Positions 11,155 to 23,229 are shown, numbered from the stretch's first letter. The stretch: DNA of 64,000 bases from Anniella stebbinsi (GCA_029215795.1 JARDYH010000003.1:89312609-89376608); one strand, 5' to 3'. Numbers and translations are program-made. Notes: generated by a model from the sequence alone, not told the origin.

Positions 11155-12425
11155 TAAAATGCACAAATCAGCAAATGCCAAGGTTCTCTCATTTCCATCT
11201 CAAAACACATTCTGCCTTGTCTGTATCAGATTGCAAGCTTGCATATTTTCATGCACATTTGTACACGTCAATTGTGCAAGTTTTTGAAATGTATGCATTT
11301 TCCTGCCCATTGATTAAAGCATGTTTATGGGCATATTTGAAATGTTCGCATTAACACATTTTTTTTGGTAGCACAAATTACAGTGTCAGCTCGAAATGGA
11401 CAGACTTTAACTAAAGACTGTGTTCAAGTCCATCTTCAGGTCCAGGAGGTGCAAACTGGGTAAATTGATTTTTAAAAATGTACTGAAAAAGAAATCTCAT
11501 ACATCCTTAGCAACAGCCGGCAGTTTGATCATTAATGCTGTTGCAGCTTGGGGAAACTGGGAGCTGAGTAACCAACGTTCACCATCATGATATACTGAAA
11601 CATGGACCTTCCTTAGTTTCCTGATAAGCGGAATACAGACTAGATCTACTTTACTGCTTTATAATGGTATTGAAATGCACTGATAACTGCTGGGGCATAT
11701 TGCATATTACATATACCACTTTCAAGGTGTTATTTCCTGCTTTTTATTCCACATTCTGCAAAGTACCACAACAAATGCCATTGTGTGTCCTATGAGGTAT
11801 AGATGCACAAGAGGGATACATGATGGAATTGTAATGAATTGGCACAAGGTGTAGATGTGGCCACTCACAAGGAACATGTTCTGAATCCGAACCCACTGCA
11901 CACAAAATATTCAAATAAAATTATTTGGAGACACAGAATTTCTCTCCCCTGAACACATCCACATTCTAATATATGCTGCAGCTCAAAGACTTGTTGTGGG
12001 AACTGCACATCTCAGAACTGATGTTGATATCTACAGTTTTAGCCCGGTCACAAGGTTTGGGGAGAAAACCTCAAGCACTTTTCCTTCTTGAAGGATCACA
12101 CTTTTCTTGAATGGATTGCATTAGCCATGGTATGACTACATGCATGAGCTCATCACTGCATATATCCTGAACTCTACAGATTTATATGCTGTAGGGGAGT
12201 AGCCACAGATGAAAATAAAGATGCTCAAGTGTTTATATCTTTGTGGATTCTGATGCAAACTGAACTGATCCACATCGCTGGAACTAATGCACTGATCAGA
12301 CCACAATTATTCTTTGGTTTTTACTCTGTGAATTTTGCAATACAGTTCTTGGTTCAAGCAAGGTACAAAATATGCTAGAATTGTTTGCTTTAGAATAAAA
12401 TGTATTTATTTCTATATTGGCCAAC
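11155..12425. other. Unassigned AT-rich stretch
   Basis: Contains TGCAT/ATGCA-rich sequence (about 11155-11350) resembling the interior of the small hAT element at 38476-38843, but no inverted termini could be placed. The rest shows no recognised gene, RNA or repeat. Confidence 0.4.
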
Positions 12426-12427
12426 AG

Positions 12428-12570
12428 GTAAAGCCCTTTATTTCATTTCTATACCGCCCAATAGCCAAAGCTTTGATAAAAATTAAAATGACACGGTACA
12501 GCATAAAACATAAAATTTAGAAGCCTTAAACCACAAGCAGATTAAAACCTGAAATATGTTTTAAAATGCA
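12428..12570 (-). repeat. LINE 3'-end fragment
   Basis: The segment TTTCTATACCGCCCAATAGC followed by A-rich AAAATTAAAA blocks has the form of a reversed LINE 3' end (tail first, then the conserved CCGCC block). It is a separate type from the GAGGCGGG-bearing L2-like ends in this window. Family assignment is tentative. Confidence 0.45.
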
Positions 12571-12578
12571 TACATTAA

Positions 12579-13750
12579 GGAAGGATCTACACTACAGTTT
12601 TATAGCACAGAATTATAGAATAGTAGAGTTGGAAGGGGCCTATAAGGCCATCAAGTCAAAACCCCTGCTCAATGTAGGAATCTACCTTAAAGCATACCTG
12701 ATAGATGGCTGTCCAGATGCCTCTTGAATGCCTCTAGTGTGGGACATCCTGCAAACTCCCTAGGTAATTGGTTTCATTGTTGTACTGCTCTAACAGTCAA
12801 GAAGTTTTTCCTGTTGTTCAGCCAGAATCTAGCCTCCTGTAACTTGATCCCATTATTCTGGGTCCTGCATTGTGGGATAATCGAGCTCAATCTTCTCTTC
12901 TCCAGGTTAAACATGCCCAGTTCTTTCAGTCTCTCCTCATAGGGCATTGTTTCCAGACCCCTGCTCATCCTCGTTGCCCTCCTCTGAACCTCCCCTCCAG
13001 CTTGTCTGCATTCTTCTTGAAGTGTGGTGCCCAGAACTGGACTCAGTACTCAAGATGAGGCCTAACCAGTGCCGAATAGAGGGGAACCAGTACCCCATGC
13101 AATTTGGAAGCTATACTTCTATTAATGCAGCCCAAAATAGCATTTGCCTTTTTTGCAGCCACACTACACTGTTGGCTCATATTCAGCTTGCAATCTACAA
13201 CAATTCCAAGATCCTTCTCACTTGTAGTACTGCTGTGCCAAACATCCACCATCTTGTAACTGTGCATTTGGTTTCTTTTCCTAGGTGTAGAACTTGGCAT
13301 TTATCTCTCTTAAATTTTATTCTGTTTTTTTTTTCAGCCCAGCACTCCAGTCTATCAAGATCACTTTAAAATTTGTTTCTGTCTTCCAGGGTGTTAGCTA
13401 TCCCACCCAATTTTGTGTCATCTGCAAATTTGTTAAGCATTCCCTGCACCTCCTCATCCAAATCATTAATAAAAATGTGGAAGAGCACTGGGCCCAGGAC
13501 TGAGCCCTGCGGTACCCCACTTGTTACCTCACCCCATTTTGAGAAGGTACAATTCATAAGCACTCTTGTAGCCAACTGTGGATCCACCTAACAGTTGTTC
13601 CATCTAGTCCACTTTTAGCTAGTTTGCTAATCAGAATGTCATGGGGCACTTTGTCAATAGCAGTTTATAAGTTTTGTCAACTGTTCAGGCCCAGGACACA
13701 TTCCATATACTGTTTCAAAATGTTATATCCTACTTGGTGTAGATCTGGCC
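12579..13750. mobile_element. Harbinger-like MITE split by a CR1 insertion
   Basis: The left arm (GGAAGGATCTACACTACAG, from 12579) and right arm (CTTGGTGTAGATCTGGCC, to 13750) are inverted repeats flanked by TAA on both sides (12576-12578 and 13751-13753). The right arm contains CAGTATATGGAATGTGTCC, matching the interior of the intact small MITE at 28614-28759. A 3-bp TAA duplication fits PIF/Harbinger. The interior holds the CR1 fragment at 12611-13678. Confidence 0.6.
12611..13678 (-). pseudogene. CR1 LINE, 5'-truncated, reverse transcriptase fragment
   Basis: Minus-strand CR1 retrotransposon missing its 5' half. From 5' to 3' on the minus strand it shows the reverse transcriptase blocks TSGVPQGSVLGPVLF and LNKFADDTKLGG (catalytic FADD, near 13430), then [39 protein letters not shown], then [21 protein letters not shown], and ends in the CR1 3' signature whose plus-strand form is ATTATAGAATAGTAGAGTTG at 12612-12631. 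It is spread over three frames with stops, so it is a dead copy. CR1 normally lacks a poly-A tail and ends in short ATTCTATGAT repeats; the reversed form of that is what is seen here. It interrupts the MITE at 12579-13750. Confidence 0.92.
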
Positions 13751-13835
13751 TAAGATAAAATATATTGAGAAATGCTTTTTTTAAAATGAGAAAATGCACT
13801 CAAATACATACTTATACACAAATTTTCACTTTTTA

Positions 13836-13859
13836 AATAATAATAATAATAATAATAAT
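13836..13859. repeat. (TAA)n microsatellite
   Basis: About eight AAT units with no visible LINE 3' end attached. Confidence 0.9.
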
Positions 13860-14202
13860 CCTGCATTAATATGCAAATTGAGAAGATTTGGCTTCTGAAT
13901 GAACAGATGTGAAACTGACATGGATTAGAAACAGACTGATCCATTCATGTCTAGATGTAATAAATAGCAGAATGATGCAGCCATGGGGTTCACTATTGGC
14001 TGCTTTGACAAACTGGAGTGCAAAATTCTACTAGTAAAGCTAAATGAACAGCTGTGTTATGTCTGTGAGTGCTTCGGGGTTGGAGGGAGAGAGATGTTAC
14101 AACGTTGCATAATGACTTCCTCATTCCCATTGCAGCTCCCTCACTCAAAACTCCCCGCTACCACCAGAGATCTTTTCTTCTCTTCTACCCCACCCCGGCC
14201 CC

Positions 14203-14522
14203 TAGGGTGACCATATGGAAAGGAGGACAGGGCTCCTGTAACTTTAACAGTTGTATAGAAAAGGGAATTTCAGCAGGTGTCATTTGAAGGCATGCAGCAC
14301 CTGGTGAAATTCCCTCTTCATCGCAACAATCAAAGTTGCAGGAGCCCGGCCCTCTTTTGTATCTGGTCACTCTAGCTATACTCCTGCAGCTTTACCTGTT
14401 GTGATGAAGAGGGGATTTCACCAGGTGCGGCATGCATACAAAGGACACCTGCTGAAATCCCCTTTTCTATACAACTGTTAAAGATACAGGAGCCCTGTCC
14501 TCCTTTCCATATGGTCAGCCTA
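14203..14522. mobile_element. Main hAT-like MITE, copy 1 (subtype A, 320 bp)
   Basis: Starts TAGGGTGACCATATGG and ends CCATATGGTCAGCCTA. Each half is an imperfect inverted repeat (an ACTTTAACAGTTGT arm against AACAATCAAAGTTGC) and the second half is roughly the reverse complement of the first, giving two hairpins in a mirror arrangement. Subtype A is marked by GCATGCAGCACCTGGTGAAA in the left loop. No clear 8-bp target duplication is seen (flanks CCGGCCCC and CCCACCCA), unlike the other seven copies. No transposase. Confidence 0.85.
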
Positions 14523-14924
14523 CCCACCCACCGCCATTCAAAACTGCAGCTCTCTTACTCTAATTGTGGCTCCCTTATGTTCTGTTGTTTTCTCCCTCAT
14601 AAGATCTCCCATTTACAGACACATGCCCACAAGCCCCATGGCAGCTCCCTTACACTAGAGCACACAGTTACTCACACAACATTGCTCTCTCTTACCAATC
14701 TATACCTTCTCTCTCCCCTTCTTTCGATGCGCCCACCCCCAAAAGATGGACGGAATGGATCATGACAGCTTGACTACCTTTCAGCATTCCTCCCAGAGTT
14801 ATCTTTCCAGTGCTCTGAGCTATCTGCAATGGGGAGGGACAGTTTTCATGGGCCTTTTGGCGGCAACCTCTGATGCAGGAAAGAAGCACTCTGGAGATCA
14901 AAGGAAATGGAGGCTGGCTTCAGA

Positions 14925-15205
14925 AAAGGTGTGTTCCCTAGAGGCCCTTCTCTTCTGCCACTCCCAGACTGTGGAATGGCCTGCCGGAGGAGATTTGACA
15001 AATTAGCAGACTTCTGAAATTTAAGAGAGCTGTGAAGACTGCTCTCTTCTGGCAGGCCTTTCCAGTTGAATTTTAAGATGTTTTGAATAATGTATTTGTT
15101 TTAATGTTGTATCTATTTTATGATTCTTGTATTTATATTTACTGTTATTCCCCGCCTCGATCTGGATGGAGAGGCGGGTTAGAAATTAAATAAATAAATA
15201 AACTG
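14925..15205 (+). repeat. L2-like LINE 3' end
   Basis: Plus-strand 3' end of the same LINE as 42880-44600. Decayed C-terminal codons (CAGACTGTGGAATGGCCTGC, then GAGCTGTGAAGACTGCTCTC) run into a 3' untranslated region that carries a perfect CCCGCCTC/GAGGCGGG hairpin at 15151-15178 and ends in an (AAAT)n tail. The 5' part is missing. Confidence 0.85.
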
Positions 15206-15589
15206 ACTCATGGGCCAAGAGGTGCCCCATGGCTGCTTCAGTGCCTTGAGGGCTCCTGAGACTTAAAAAAAAAAGCTACAACTGTGTTGCTGCTCTGCCT
15301 TTTCCAAGTGCCCTTCCCAGTTTGCTGTCATTGTGGAGGCCTTTGAGACAAATTCCCATTTCTTTTGGGCAGGGATGACTGGAAGACAAGGAGAACCAAT
15401 TCTCTTGGGCTTGCTGGAGCAGAAAGGAGTCTCTGCGCTGCCATTTCCAGGTGTCTCTCAAACTAGGAAATGCACATTCCCCCAGAAACTTCAGTGATTT
15501 TAATGGAGCCTTTGGGGCAATCCTTTCCAAGTTGGAAAGACACCTAGAGGGAGCTGATCTGCAACTCTCTAATGACCTGCCCCATATTT

Positions 15590-16045
15590 TTGGGAACTTT
15601 TCTGGGGGGAGGGGTGGAATTCAGAGAATTTTCTCCTTGAAGAGTGGGACAGGATTTCCACATGTCTTTTTTAAGTGTAGCCACTTGCTGAGGGGCCTGC
15701 TTCCTATTTTTTTCCCCAAAAAACCAAACAAACACCCCCTTCCTCCAGCATTTGGAGAAGCCCAGCAGTTCCTAGTGAAGGCCTCATCCTTTCCAATAAG
15801 CATTCAAGAAGAACTCCTGGGCTCCTGAAAATGCCAGGGGCATTTTTTAAAAAAAGAAAAACAAAGAAGACCCCTGAACAACTGGTTACATTTAAAAAGG
15901 TATGTGGAAATCCTGTCCCCTCCCCAAGGAGAAAATTCTCCAAAATTCTCCCCTCTCCCAGCCTCTTTCGCCCAAGTTTTCGTTCCCCCCCCCCCAAAAT
16001 GCCAAAAATGGAATGGTCAAAATATTGGGCACAGCAGTAATTGTT
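15590..16045. mobile_element. Foldback DNA element related to 9829-11154
   Basis: Inverted arms face each other: AATTTTCTCCTTGA at about 15630 against the AGGAGAAAATTCTCC block near 15930, and TTTCCACATGTC against GTATGTGGAAATCC. The right part matches the left arm of 9829-11154 when reverse-complemented and preserves the site (AACTGGTTACATTT) into which the LTR inserted in that other copy. The right end lies near GGGCACAGCAG; the left end is diverged or truncated. Long reading frames inside are products of the palindrome. Confidence 0.65.
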
Positions 16046-18450
16046 GGGCCAAGGATTCTCTGCAACTTCCATTTCTCAATGGAAGGTGGTTTAGCAGAGC
16101 TGGTATAGAATGATTTACCTTATGTGCTACTTAACTTGCTACTTCTCATCCCTATTCCCAGTGAGAAATGGGAGACTGGCTCAATGTCTCAGGTCACTGG
16201 TGGGCCCTCTGCCATTCTATGGGACATCAGCAGGTGGCCAGCATATACCCTTCATGGCTGTACATGCCCTCCAATGCTCCCTACCCAGTGCCTCTCAAAA
16301 ATTATTTGTGACCTTACTGGCTGCTGTCTTCCTAGAAACAATGAGGTTGCCATATAGCCAACCAGATTAGGCTATTTGATATCACTGAGGGTTGGGATGT
16401 ATTGATTGACAATCCATGAAACACAAACAGAACAGGTTTTGCACACATACCTTTCATTCCATCATCTGCCCATTGACAGAATCATTTCCCCCTCCAGTTT
16501 CTATATTTGCACAAATGTGAATTTATGTAAATTTGCACATGCACAAATACATAAATTTCCCCAAAATGCACAGTTTCATGCTTTAGCCTATGAGGAAAAT
16601 GTACATTTTGGGCCAGAATATTTTTGTGTACAGAATATTTTTTGTTTTTTTTTATGATATAATTTACACAGAATTCCCAAGGCTAGGAAAATGGTCTGTA
16701 AGTCCGCTGACTCTGCCCAACACTGTGGAATCCATGGCTCAGATTCATAAAAAATTTAACTCGTTTGGTTCCATTGCAGATTTCTCTGATATCCCTAGCT
16801 GAGGACCAGCAAAGCTCATGGGAAATGCCTTCACTCTTAATTGTCTTCTTTGACCCTGGTGATTATTGGCTACATGATGGTTTAAACATTTCTATTAAGC
16901 AGAAACCTGATTGCTGAAGTGTAACTGTCTTACGAAGATGAATACATTCATGCCAAAAAATTGTTACTAGAGGGCTTCAATGTGCTAAATAGCTGCATTG
17001 ATTCAAACCAGCCTTGGTAGTAATCATCCTTATGGCTTCTAATCTGCATTTCATTGTTACCTCCAGTCAACATTGCTCCACTTCTTGTTACCCCATTAAT
17101 CCATGTCCTCCAAACCTTGGATGGGATGGAAATATACAGATCAATCAGAGAGCATGGAAGGAAATCATTTCCAAGAATATGGAAATGTGGCACTTAAGTT
17201 ATGAGCGATGACAGAACACAGATTCTCATGTAGTATTGGGATAAAGATTTCACTAAAACAAAAATGCAGAGAATTTAGGGTCTTCTTTCAGATTAGATAT
17301 CTGAGGAATTACTAGGTTAGTCAAAAAAAATTGACCAGTGATGCTTTTTTCAAGGGGGGGGAGGAGACCCACTATGTTGCAGATCGTCACTAAATATCAC
17401 CTACAATGAAATTCAAAACACATTCTAAAGGTTCTCAGGCAAAGCATTTGAGGAATGTCATGGGAAGCCAGAAGTGGTGATAAAACTAGCTACATTTTCT
17501 GAAGGGAACAACCCATCCCTACTCTCATGGCAGAGGAGCTGTTTCATATGAATGCAGAGAGATCAAGTGATATAATAATTCACTCTTTCCAGGGTCGAGA
17601 GGAAGTTTAAGTGCTCCCTTTATCTTCAAAAGATTTTTCTGTTCCTGTACTCCTCTTATTAATCCTCTTTATTCTCATAACAAGTGAACAGAATGTACTA
17701 TCTTGTCCCAAATTCTGAGCTCGTTTGGCACAGAGCTTCATGCTTGGCAAGAAAATCACTTGAGATTTTCCTCAACAGCATGGCAATCTGCTGTGTAATT
17801 AAATTACGCTCTGTCTATGTATTGTTTTGGCTTATAACAACAAAATGCATGCGATCCACTTACTTGGAGGCTCATCAATACGAAACATCACCAGTTCATT
17901 GAGACCCTTGGCTCTGGGAAGACTAGTAGACTACACATTCATCAGCCATGATAGAACAAGGTCAGAAGACAGATTCAAAACACATGTCAGCATATATGTA
18001 TCTGCAGACTGTGCTCCTCCAACGTAACACGCGGTATAGGTTTTATTTAATCCAAGTTGGCTCACTGTAGCTGATTGAAGTCTCTATGAATCGTGTGACA
18101 GACCACTGCTGGAGTTTACACAAAGACACAAAATTGGGTATTGGTCATGCAAACATATCCTGACACAAATCAGCATGTGTTTATACTCTGCATGCGCACA
18201 TGTCCGTGTGCACTGTGCCCCGCTCCCACACCAGATATCATGATGGGAACTTATTTTGTTTGATATAGGAGTTAATGACCTGTGCTGAGTCTTCATCATT
18301 GCCATGTATACTTTATGCTGCTGCAAAATACCCTATTAGGAAAAGGATCAGGTTCACCTTTTAGAGTACCCAGGTAGACATACTTGAGGAATTCAGTCGT
18401 TATGAATCCCTATACGAAATGAACAGATCTGCACTTAGCAAAGTTCCAAT
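16046..18450. other. Unassigned AT-rich stretch
   Basis: No recognised gene or complete repeat. ATTTGCACA-rich sequence at about 16500-16620 resembles the TGCAT-rich interiors of small DNA elements elsewhere in the window. Reading frames are short and unconvincing. Confidence 0.45.
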
Positions 18451-18454
18451 GTGT

Positions 18455-18720
18455 AGCCCTGCAGATATTGTTGGACTGCAACTCCCATGACCCCTAGCCA
18501 TCCTAGCCAATGGTGAAGGATGATGGGAGTTGGGAGTCCAACCACATCCAGCAGACCTGACATTTCCCATGCCTGATCTATTCAGTTATCAACAGTTTAC
18601 AACAGGTGTGAGCAACCTGTGGCCTTCTAGATATTTCGGTCTACAACTCCCAAAATCCTTCACTATTGCCTAGTCTAGCTGCAACTAATGGGAGTTCGGA
18701 GTTGTGTCCTCCAAAAGTTT
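18455..18720. repeat. Two copies of palindromic ACAACTCCCA repeat
   Basis: At 18455-18545 the block GGACTGCAACTCCCATGACC is mirrored by GATGATGGGAGTTGGGAGTC. A second, more decayed copy at about 18610-18720 has CTACAACTCCCAAAATCC and TGGGAGTTCGGAGTTGTGTC. This palindromic repeat recurs at 20285-20390, 21690-22085, 24045-24135, 34125-34240, 44655-44770, 51205-51290 and 55330-55455. Symmetry points to a DNA-transposon origin; no termini or duplications were resolved. Confidence 0.7.
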
Positions 18721-19097
18721 TGGCATACAAGTTGCCCACTGAACAAATCAAAATACCCAATTGAAAACATTTTAAAAGAGAAAAATCTACATTTCAACCT
18801 ATATACGTATTTAAGACTTTTTCAAAGAAGTTTGCAGATTGATATGGAAATGGACCAGAATTTAAAAAATTGCAGAATGGCATGAATTAAATTTGGATGT
18901 CTATACACTTAGGTAGGTAGGCAGTACATTCCATAAAATGACCCCTAGGCTTTGGCCGGGAACTGTGTCTAGGTTTGCCAAAAGTAATAATAATAAGCAT
19001 TGATATAGTTATTTTGAACGTTCAGTTTCACACCACATACATAATCTCAGTAATTCCTAAAAGAGCTCTTTAAGGTAGGTCAATATTATTTATTCAT

Positions 19098-19112
19098 TGG
19101 GTGGGTGGGTGG

Positions 19113-19146
<34 letters not shown>
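19098..19146. repeat. (GGGT)n / (GA)n microsatellite
   Basis: Four GGGT units run directly into about 14 GA units. Confidence 0.93.
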
Positions 19147-19149
<3 letters not shown>

Positions 19150-19150
<1 letters not shown>

Positions 19151-19680
19151 ATGGCAGCCTTGGGGAGGGAGTTCCAGAGCCTGGGAACTACCAACACACC
19201 CCATTTCTTGACAACATGAAACATACACCTCTAGTGGTGGTGCTCCACCAAAGATCTCGGTCAGGGGGCAGGTCTCTCTGGGAAAAGGCAATCCCTTTAA
19301 ATATCATACATGCCAAATCATACTCAAAATAATTACTTTAAAAGTTACAGCCAATCATTTGAATTGTGCTCAGAAATGATCTGGGAGGAACCAATGGAAA
19401 TTAAACAGCAATGGCATCACGAGTTCTATGCCATGAGCTCCCTAGAGCTATATCTTATCCAGGAAACAAATACAGCTAGAGCACCAAGCAAGGTTGTGCA
19501 GAAGCATTCTTGACCCCGACTGCCCATCCAAGAGTGAAGCTGGGTCCAGGAGCACCCCAGAGCTGCACACCTGATCCTTCATGAGTTGCACAAGCCCATC
19601 CAACATGTACTCTGTGACTAACTCCAGGTTAACCATTGCACTGATTGAAAGCATGAAATCAGAACCTCCATGGCTAACAT
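19150..19680 (-). pseudogene. Decayed L2-like LINE remnant
   Basis: Minus-strand remains of the region downstream of the reverse transcriptase active site. The clearest part, MKDQVCSSGVLLDPASLLDG (minus strand near 19510-19580), aligns by eye with the LKDCVRSLGVLLDPSFQ region (about residues 299-315) of the ORF at 42904-44433. Further 3', the plus-strand block GAATTGTGCTCAGAAATGAT corresponds to the region just before that ORF's KVLVITFKALHG segment, and GGGAGTTCCAGAGCCTGGGA to the LWNGL region. Multiple stops and gaps show an old insertion. Confidence 0.65.
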
Positions 19681-20168
19681 CAGAGGGAAGACAGAGCTAG
19701 AGTTCCAGAGTTATCAACATAGATGGAAATATGCCATCAATCATTATGGTTTCCAAAAATCATTATGGTTTCCAAAAGACAACAGTGCAGATCTATATTT
19801 GGACAGGGAGAGACATCCCCTTGAGGAAACCAAGAAAACTTCATGGGCCGAAGGGAACTACTGCAAGCTGGATTAGGGTCATGGGCTGGAGGTTTTGCAT
19901 CAATGGCCTATGGCCATGTAGTGAGTTCATGCTAAGGTGAGAATTGAACCTGGCTGAAGGCTCACACTCGTATCAACATTCAACAACTGACCACTCTCTT
20001 CCCCATGCACTCTACATGTAAGTGCAGATAGAGATGAGCAGGAGGACATTCTCAGGATTGACTGTGCTGGTGGGAGACCAATGGTGTTATGTTAGGCCCT
20101 TTATGCCCCCTTCCCCCCAACATCTGCTTTTTGTTTGGGAGGGGGAATCAAACTTTTCAATCATGTAT

Positions 20169-20189
20169 ACACACACACACACACACACA
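20169..20189. repeat. (AC)n microsatellite
   Basis: About ten AC units after GTAT. Confidence 0.9.
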
Positions 20190-20261
20190 ATTTTCATGAA
20201 ATGAAGGAAAAATCATTACATTTGTAATTACAAAGAGTGAGTACCATACAGAGCAAATCTT

Positions 20262-20390
20262 TAAGAGCATACACTACAATTTCTATAGCACAGCCTTCCA
20301 CAACTCCCAGCAGCCCCAGCCAGCATGGCCAATGGTCAGGGCGCTGGAGTACAAAACCTTTTGGAGGGCACCAGGTTGGAGAAGGCTCCT
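20262..20390. repeat. ACAACTCCCA repeat with adjoining MITE scrap
   Basis: CATACACTACAATTTCTATAG (20268 onward) resembles the left arm of the Harbinger-like MITE at 12579. It is followed by CACAACTCCCAGCAGCCCCA and CTTTTGGAGGGCACCAGGTT, the right arm of the palindromic ACAACTCCCA family. Confidence 0.55.
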
Positions 20391-21689
20391 GTAAAAATTC
20401 TACTCAGGTTCTTTTGTCGACTCCTAAATACTGTCCTTGCTATTATAATACTTCCCTTATTATTCTTCAGGGGTACAAAACACACAATTTCATACTCTTC
20501 TCAAGAGGACACTGGCAGCATTCCTATACAGACTTACCTGGACATAAATCCCATTGGGCTTTAGTTTTGAGTAGACACACATATGAGCACACTGTTAGAG
20601 TTTGGAATGCGAAAGAAAGCTCAGCTGGGAACCTCAGAACTATTCACATTCAATGAAGAGGCCACATTTGATTTTTCTTCCACAGCTGAGGCTGGGGTGG
20701 GGAGGTCTATGCTGATTAAAGCAAAAAGAAGGCTTGCAACTTCTCCAACCAGACCTGTTCAGAGACAAATTGAGATGGATTCCGTCATCAGCTTCCTGAC
20801 AAATGGCAACAATTAGTTCCCACTTTCCCATCCCCCTTACATGAACCAGTGCAGCTGGGCCTAATTTAAGGCATATCAGGTGCTGCCATGGCCAGTCAGC
20901 AGGAATGAGGCAGTAAAGCATATGCAATCTGTTCCATTCAAGATGGGGTGCGATTGAACAAGTCCCATCAGGAGCAATACAGAAGACAGAGATGGGGTTT
21001 AAGGTGTAGTGCTGGTTCAGCGATATGAGGTATTTTCATTGTTCCAGTAATTCATTGCTAGTCCTTCGCTCATTCATACAGTTGCTTACGTTCATGTGTG
21101 ATTTCATCCCGAGATAGAATTAGAAATGGATAGATCAATCTATTTCTGATTTGAATCTGTTTTACATGTGCTCATAATCCCTTTCATCACATTTCTGTTT
21201 TAACCTGCAGTTCTAAAAACAAACAAAATGCGCACTGAAAGATGAATTTTCATGAAACATGCATTTTGTGCATTTTATACAAATTTTGAGTTTTTTTTTT
21301 TACAAAACTTTAAGTCCACCGTTATCTACTTTTGAGTTAGTTCCAGAATTGAAATCTGAGCCCTTCACAAAGATATTTTCTTTACCTGCTTTTCCACTGC
21401 ATAATCTCTTGGTGGTGCTGTGCTATAGTGGAACAATGCACGTAGGAAAAGGGTTTCCTTTCACTTTAAGAAATAATATTTTATTTTCCCCACAAAACTT
21501 CATCTCCAAAACAAGTGAAACTGAAAGTCACAATGTCATCTAAAGAACCTAGAAACAACCATGAGTAAGGAATATCTCAGGTAGAATGACCCTTCGATGT
21601 TTTTGAGGTGATAAATGTATCACAAAATTCAAAGAAGTGTGAATATTTTAAGGATAATTTTATTTCAATTCATGTATTATGGTGCAAAA

Positions 21690-22085
21690 AAAAATTCTAC
21701 AATTTCCAACAGCTCAAGCCACTATGGCTAGGCTGACCATCTGAAAAGGAGGACAGGGCTCATGTAACTTTAACAGTTGTAGAGAAAAGGGAATTTCAGC
21801 CAGTGTCATTTGTATGCAATTAGTTCCTGGTGAAATCGCTTCTTCATCCCAACAGTTAAAGTTGCAGGGGCCCTGCCTTGTTTTATATATGGTCACTCTA
21901 CTATAGTGTCTGCAACTTTAACTGTTGTGATGAAGAGGGAATATCACCAGGAACTAATTGCATACAAATGACACTGGCTGAAATTCCCTTTTCTCTATAA
22001 CTGTTAAAGTTACATGAGCCCTCTCCTTTTCAGATGGTCAGCCTAACTATGGCTGGCTGAAGGATGCTGGGAGTTGTGGGACTCT
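21690..22085. repeat. ACAACTCCCA-type repeat interrupted by a MITE
   Basis: Flanks of the MITE at 21729-22045 join into one copy of the palindromic repeat: CTACAATTTCCAACAGCTC on the left and GGATGCTGGGAGTTGTGGGA on the right. This dates the MITE insertion as later than the repeat. Confidence 0.65.
21729..22045. mobile_element. Main hAT-like MITE, copy 2 (subtype B)
   Basis: TAGGCTGACCATCTG...CAGATGGTCAGCCTA, flanked by the perfect 8-bp duplication ACTATGGC at 21721-21728 and 22046-22053. Subtype B is marked by GCAATTAGTTCCTGGTGAAA in the left loop and its mirror in the right half. Length 317 bp; no coding capacity. Confidence 0.93.
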
Positions 22086-22429
22086 GTTGTCTAAACATGC
22101 ATATGATTGTGCCCTTAGTCTGCAAAAGTGTGAGCAAAATGGAGGATCTGGAAATTGCACACTTCCTCTTGCTGTGTTAATGTTGGCTGTATAGGGAAGT
22201 ACACAATTTCAGCAGCAGGCCCAGATGGCTGCTGAGCACTCACCGAGGTCTCATGAGTGCTCATGCTGTGGGCACCTGGCTGGGTAGGGGCAACAGAGGA
22301 GAGTCTGTCAGAATCTCAGACTCAGTCGGGCACTTGTGACATCCTTAAGTTTGGGAGAGAGGATAATTATGTTTGTAAAAGAGTCTCCATCTCTTAATGG
22401 TAAAATTTCATGAAGACCCCTCTTTTTCA

Positions 22430-22430
<1 letters not shown>

Positions 22431-22462
<32 letters not shown>
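22431..22462. repeat. (TAA)n microsatellite
   Basis: About eleven ATA/AAT units. Confidence 0.93.
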
Positions 22463-22463
<1 letters not shown>

Positions 22464-22599
22464 GCCTGATTGTACACCAACACAAATTGGGCAAATGCAA
22501 GTTTTTACATCTCTTGGAAACAGACTTACCAATGCTTAGATGGCATGTACAACCATAAACATAAAGAGATGTTTTATGAGTCTCCATCTGTCCTGCATT

Positions 22600-23220
22600 G
22601 GCTGCAGCAGTCTTAGTTATACAGCTGACCACAAGGCCAAGTAATACCCCAGACCGATGTGCCAGCAGACCAGCTTTAAGTTCAGGCAAATGCAGAAGTA
22701 GTCCAGGTACAGGGTCAAGGCACAGGCAATCAGTCCAATTTATAGAGTCAGGCAAAGCAGGAGTAGTCAAACAGGCAAAGGGTCAAACACAGTTAGGCAG
22801 TCCAATGCATACATAATCTGATAGCAGAATCAATCAGACATCCAAGAACATATCATGGAGGTTCAAGAATAAGGCAGGGTCAGAAAACCAGAAGGCAAGA
22901 GAAGCTAGTGTGACATTGTTTCTAGCAAGCTCTCACTGCTGACTTTTATTCATAAGGCTGCTGAGCCCCACCTAGGCTCAGCTGCTGTCCATCAGAGCTC
23001 TCTGGCCAGAACCCTACTCATGAGGAGTTGCCTTCTCCTGAGGAGACCATTTTCTCAAATGAGCACTCCTTCTTACAGGAGGCCTACTGGCCTGTCACTT
23101 GAGGCGACGATGCTCCTGCGGGTCAGGGGGTTTCTCAGCCTCTGCTCCTGAGTCAGAGTCCCCTCCCCTTGTCGGGGAACGACTGGGAGCCATCTCCCCC
23201 GAAGGCCCAGACACCACATT
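22600..23220. repeat. Unidentified sequence with degenerate AGGCAAAG/CAGGAGTAGTC units
   Basis: Between about 22680 and 22910 short degenerate units such as AGGCAAAGCAGGAGTAGTC recur, followed by a GC-richer stretch to 23220. It resembles a degraded retroelement leader or untranslated region, but no ORF, LTR pair or target duplication is visible. Class unknown. Confidence 0.3.
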
Positions 23221-23229
23221 CCTATCATC

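Noticed and set aside
22600..22920. Short spaced repeats as a CRISPR-like array
   Set aside because: Units are degenerate and irregularly spaced, and the window is clearly vertebrate.
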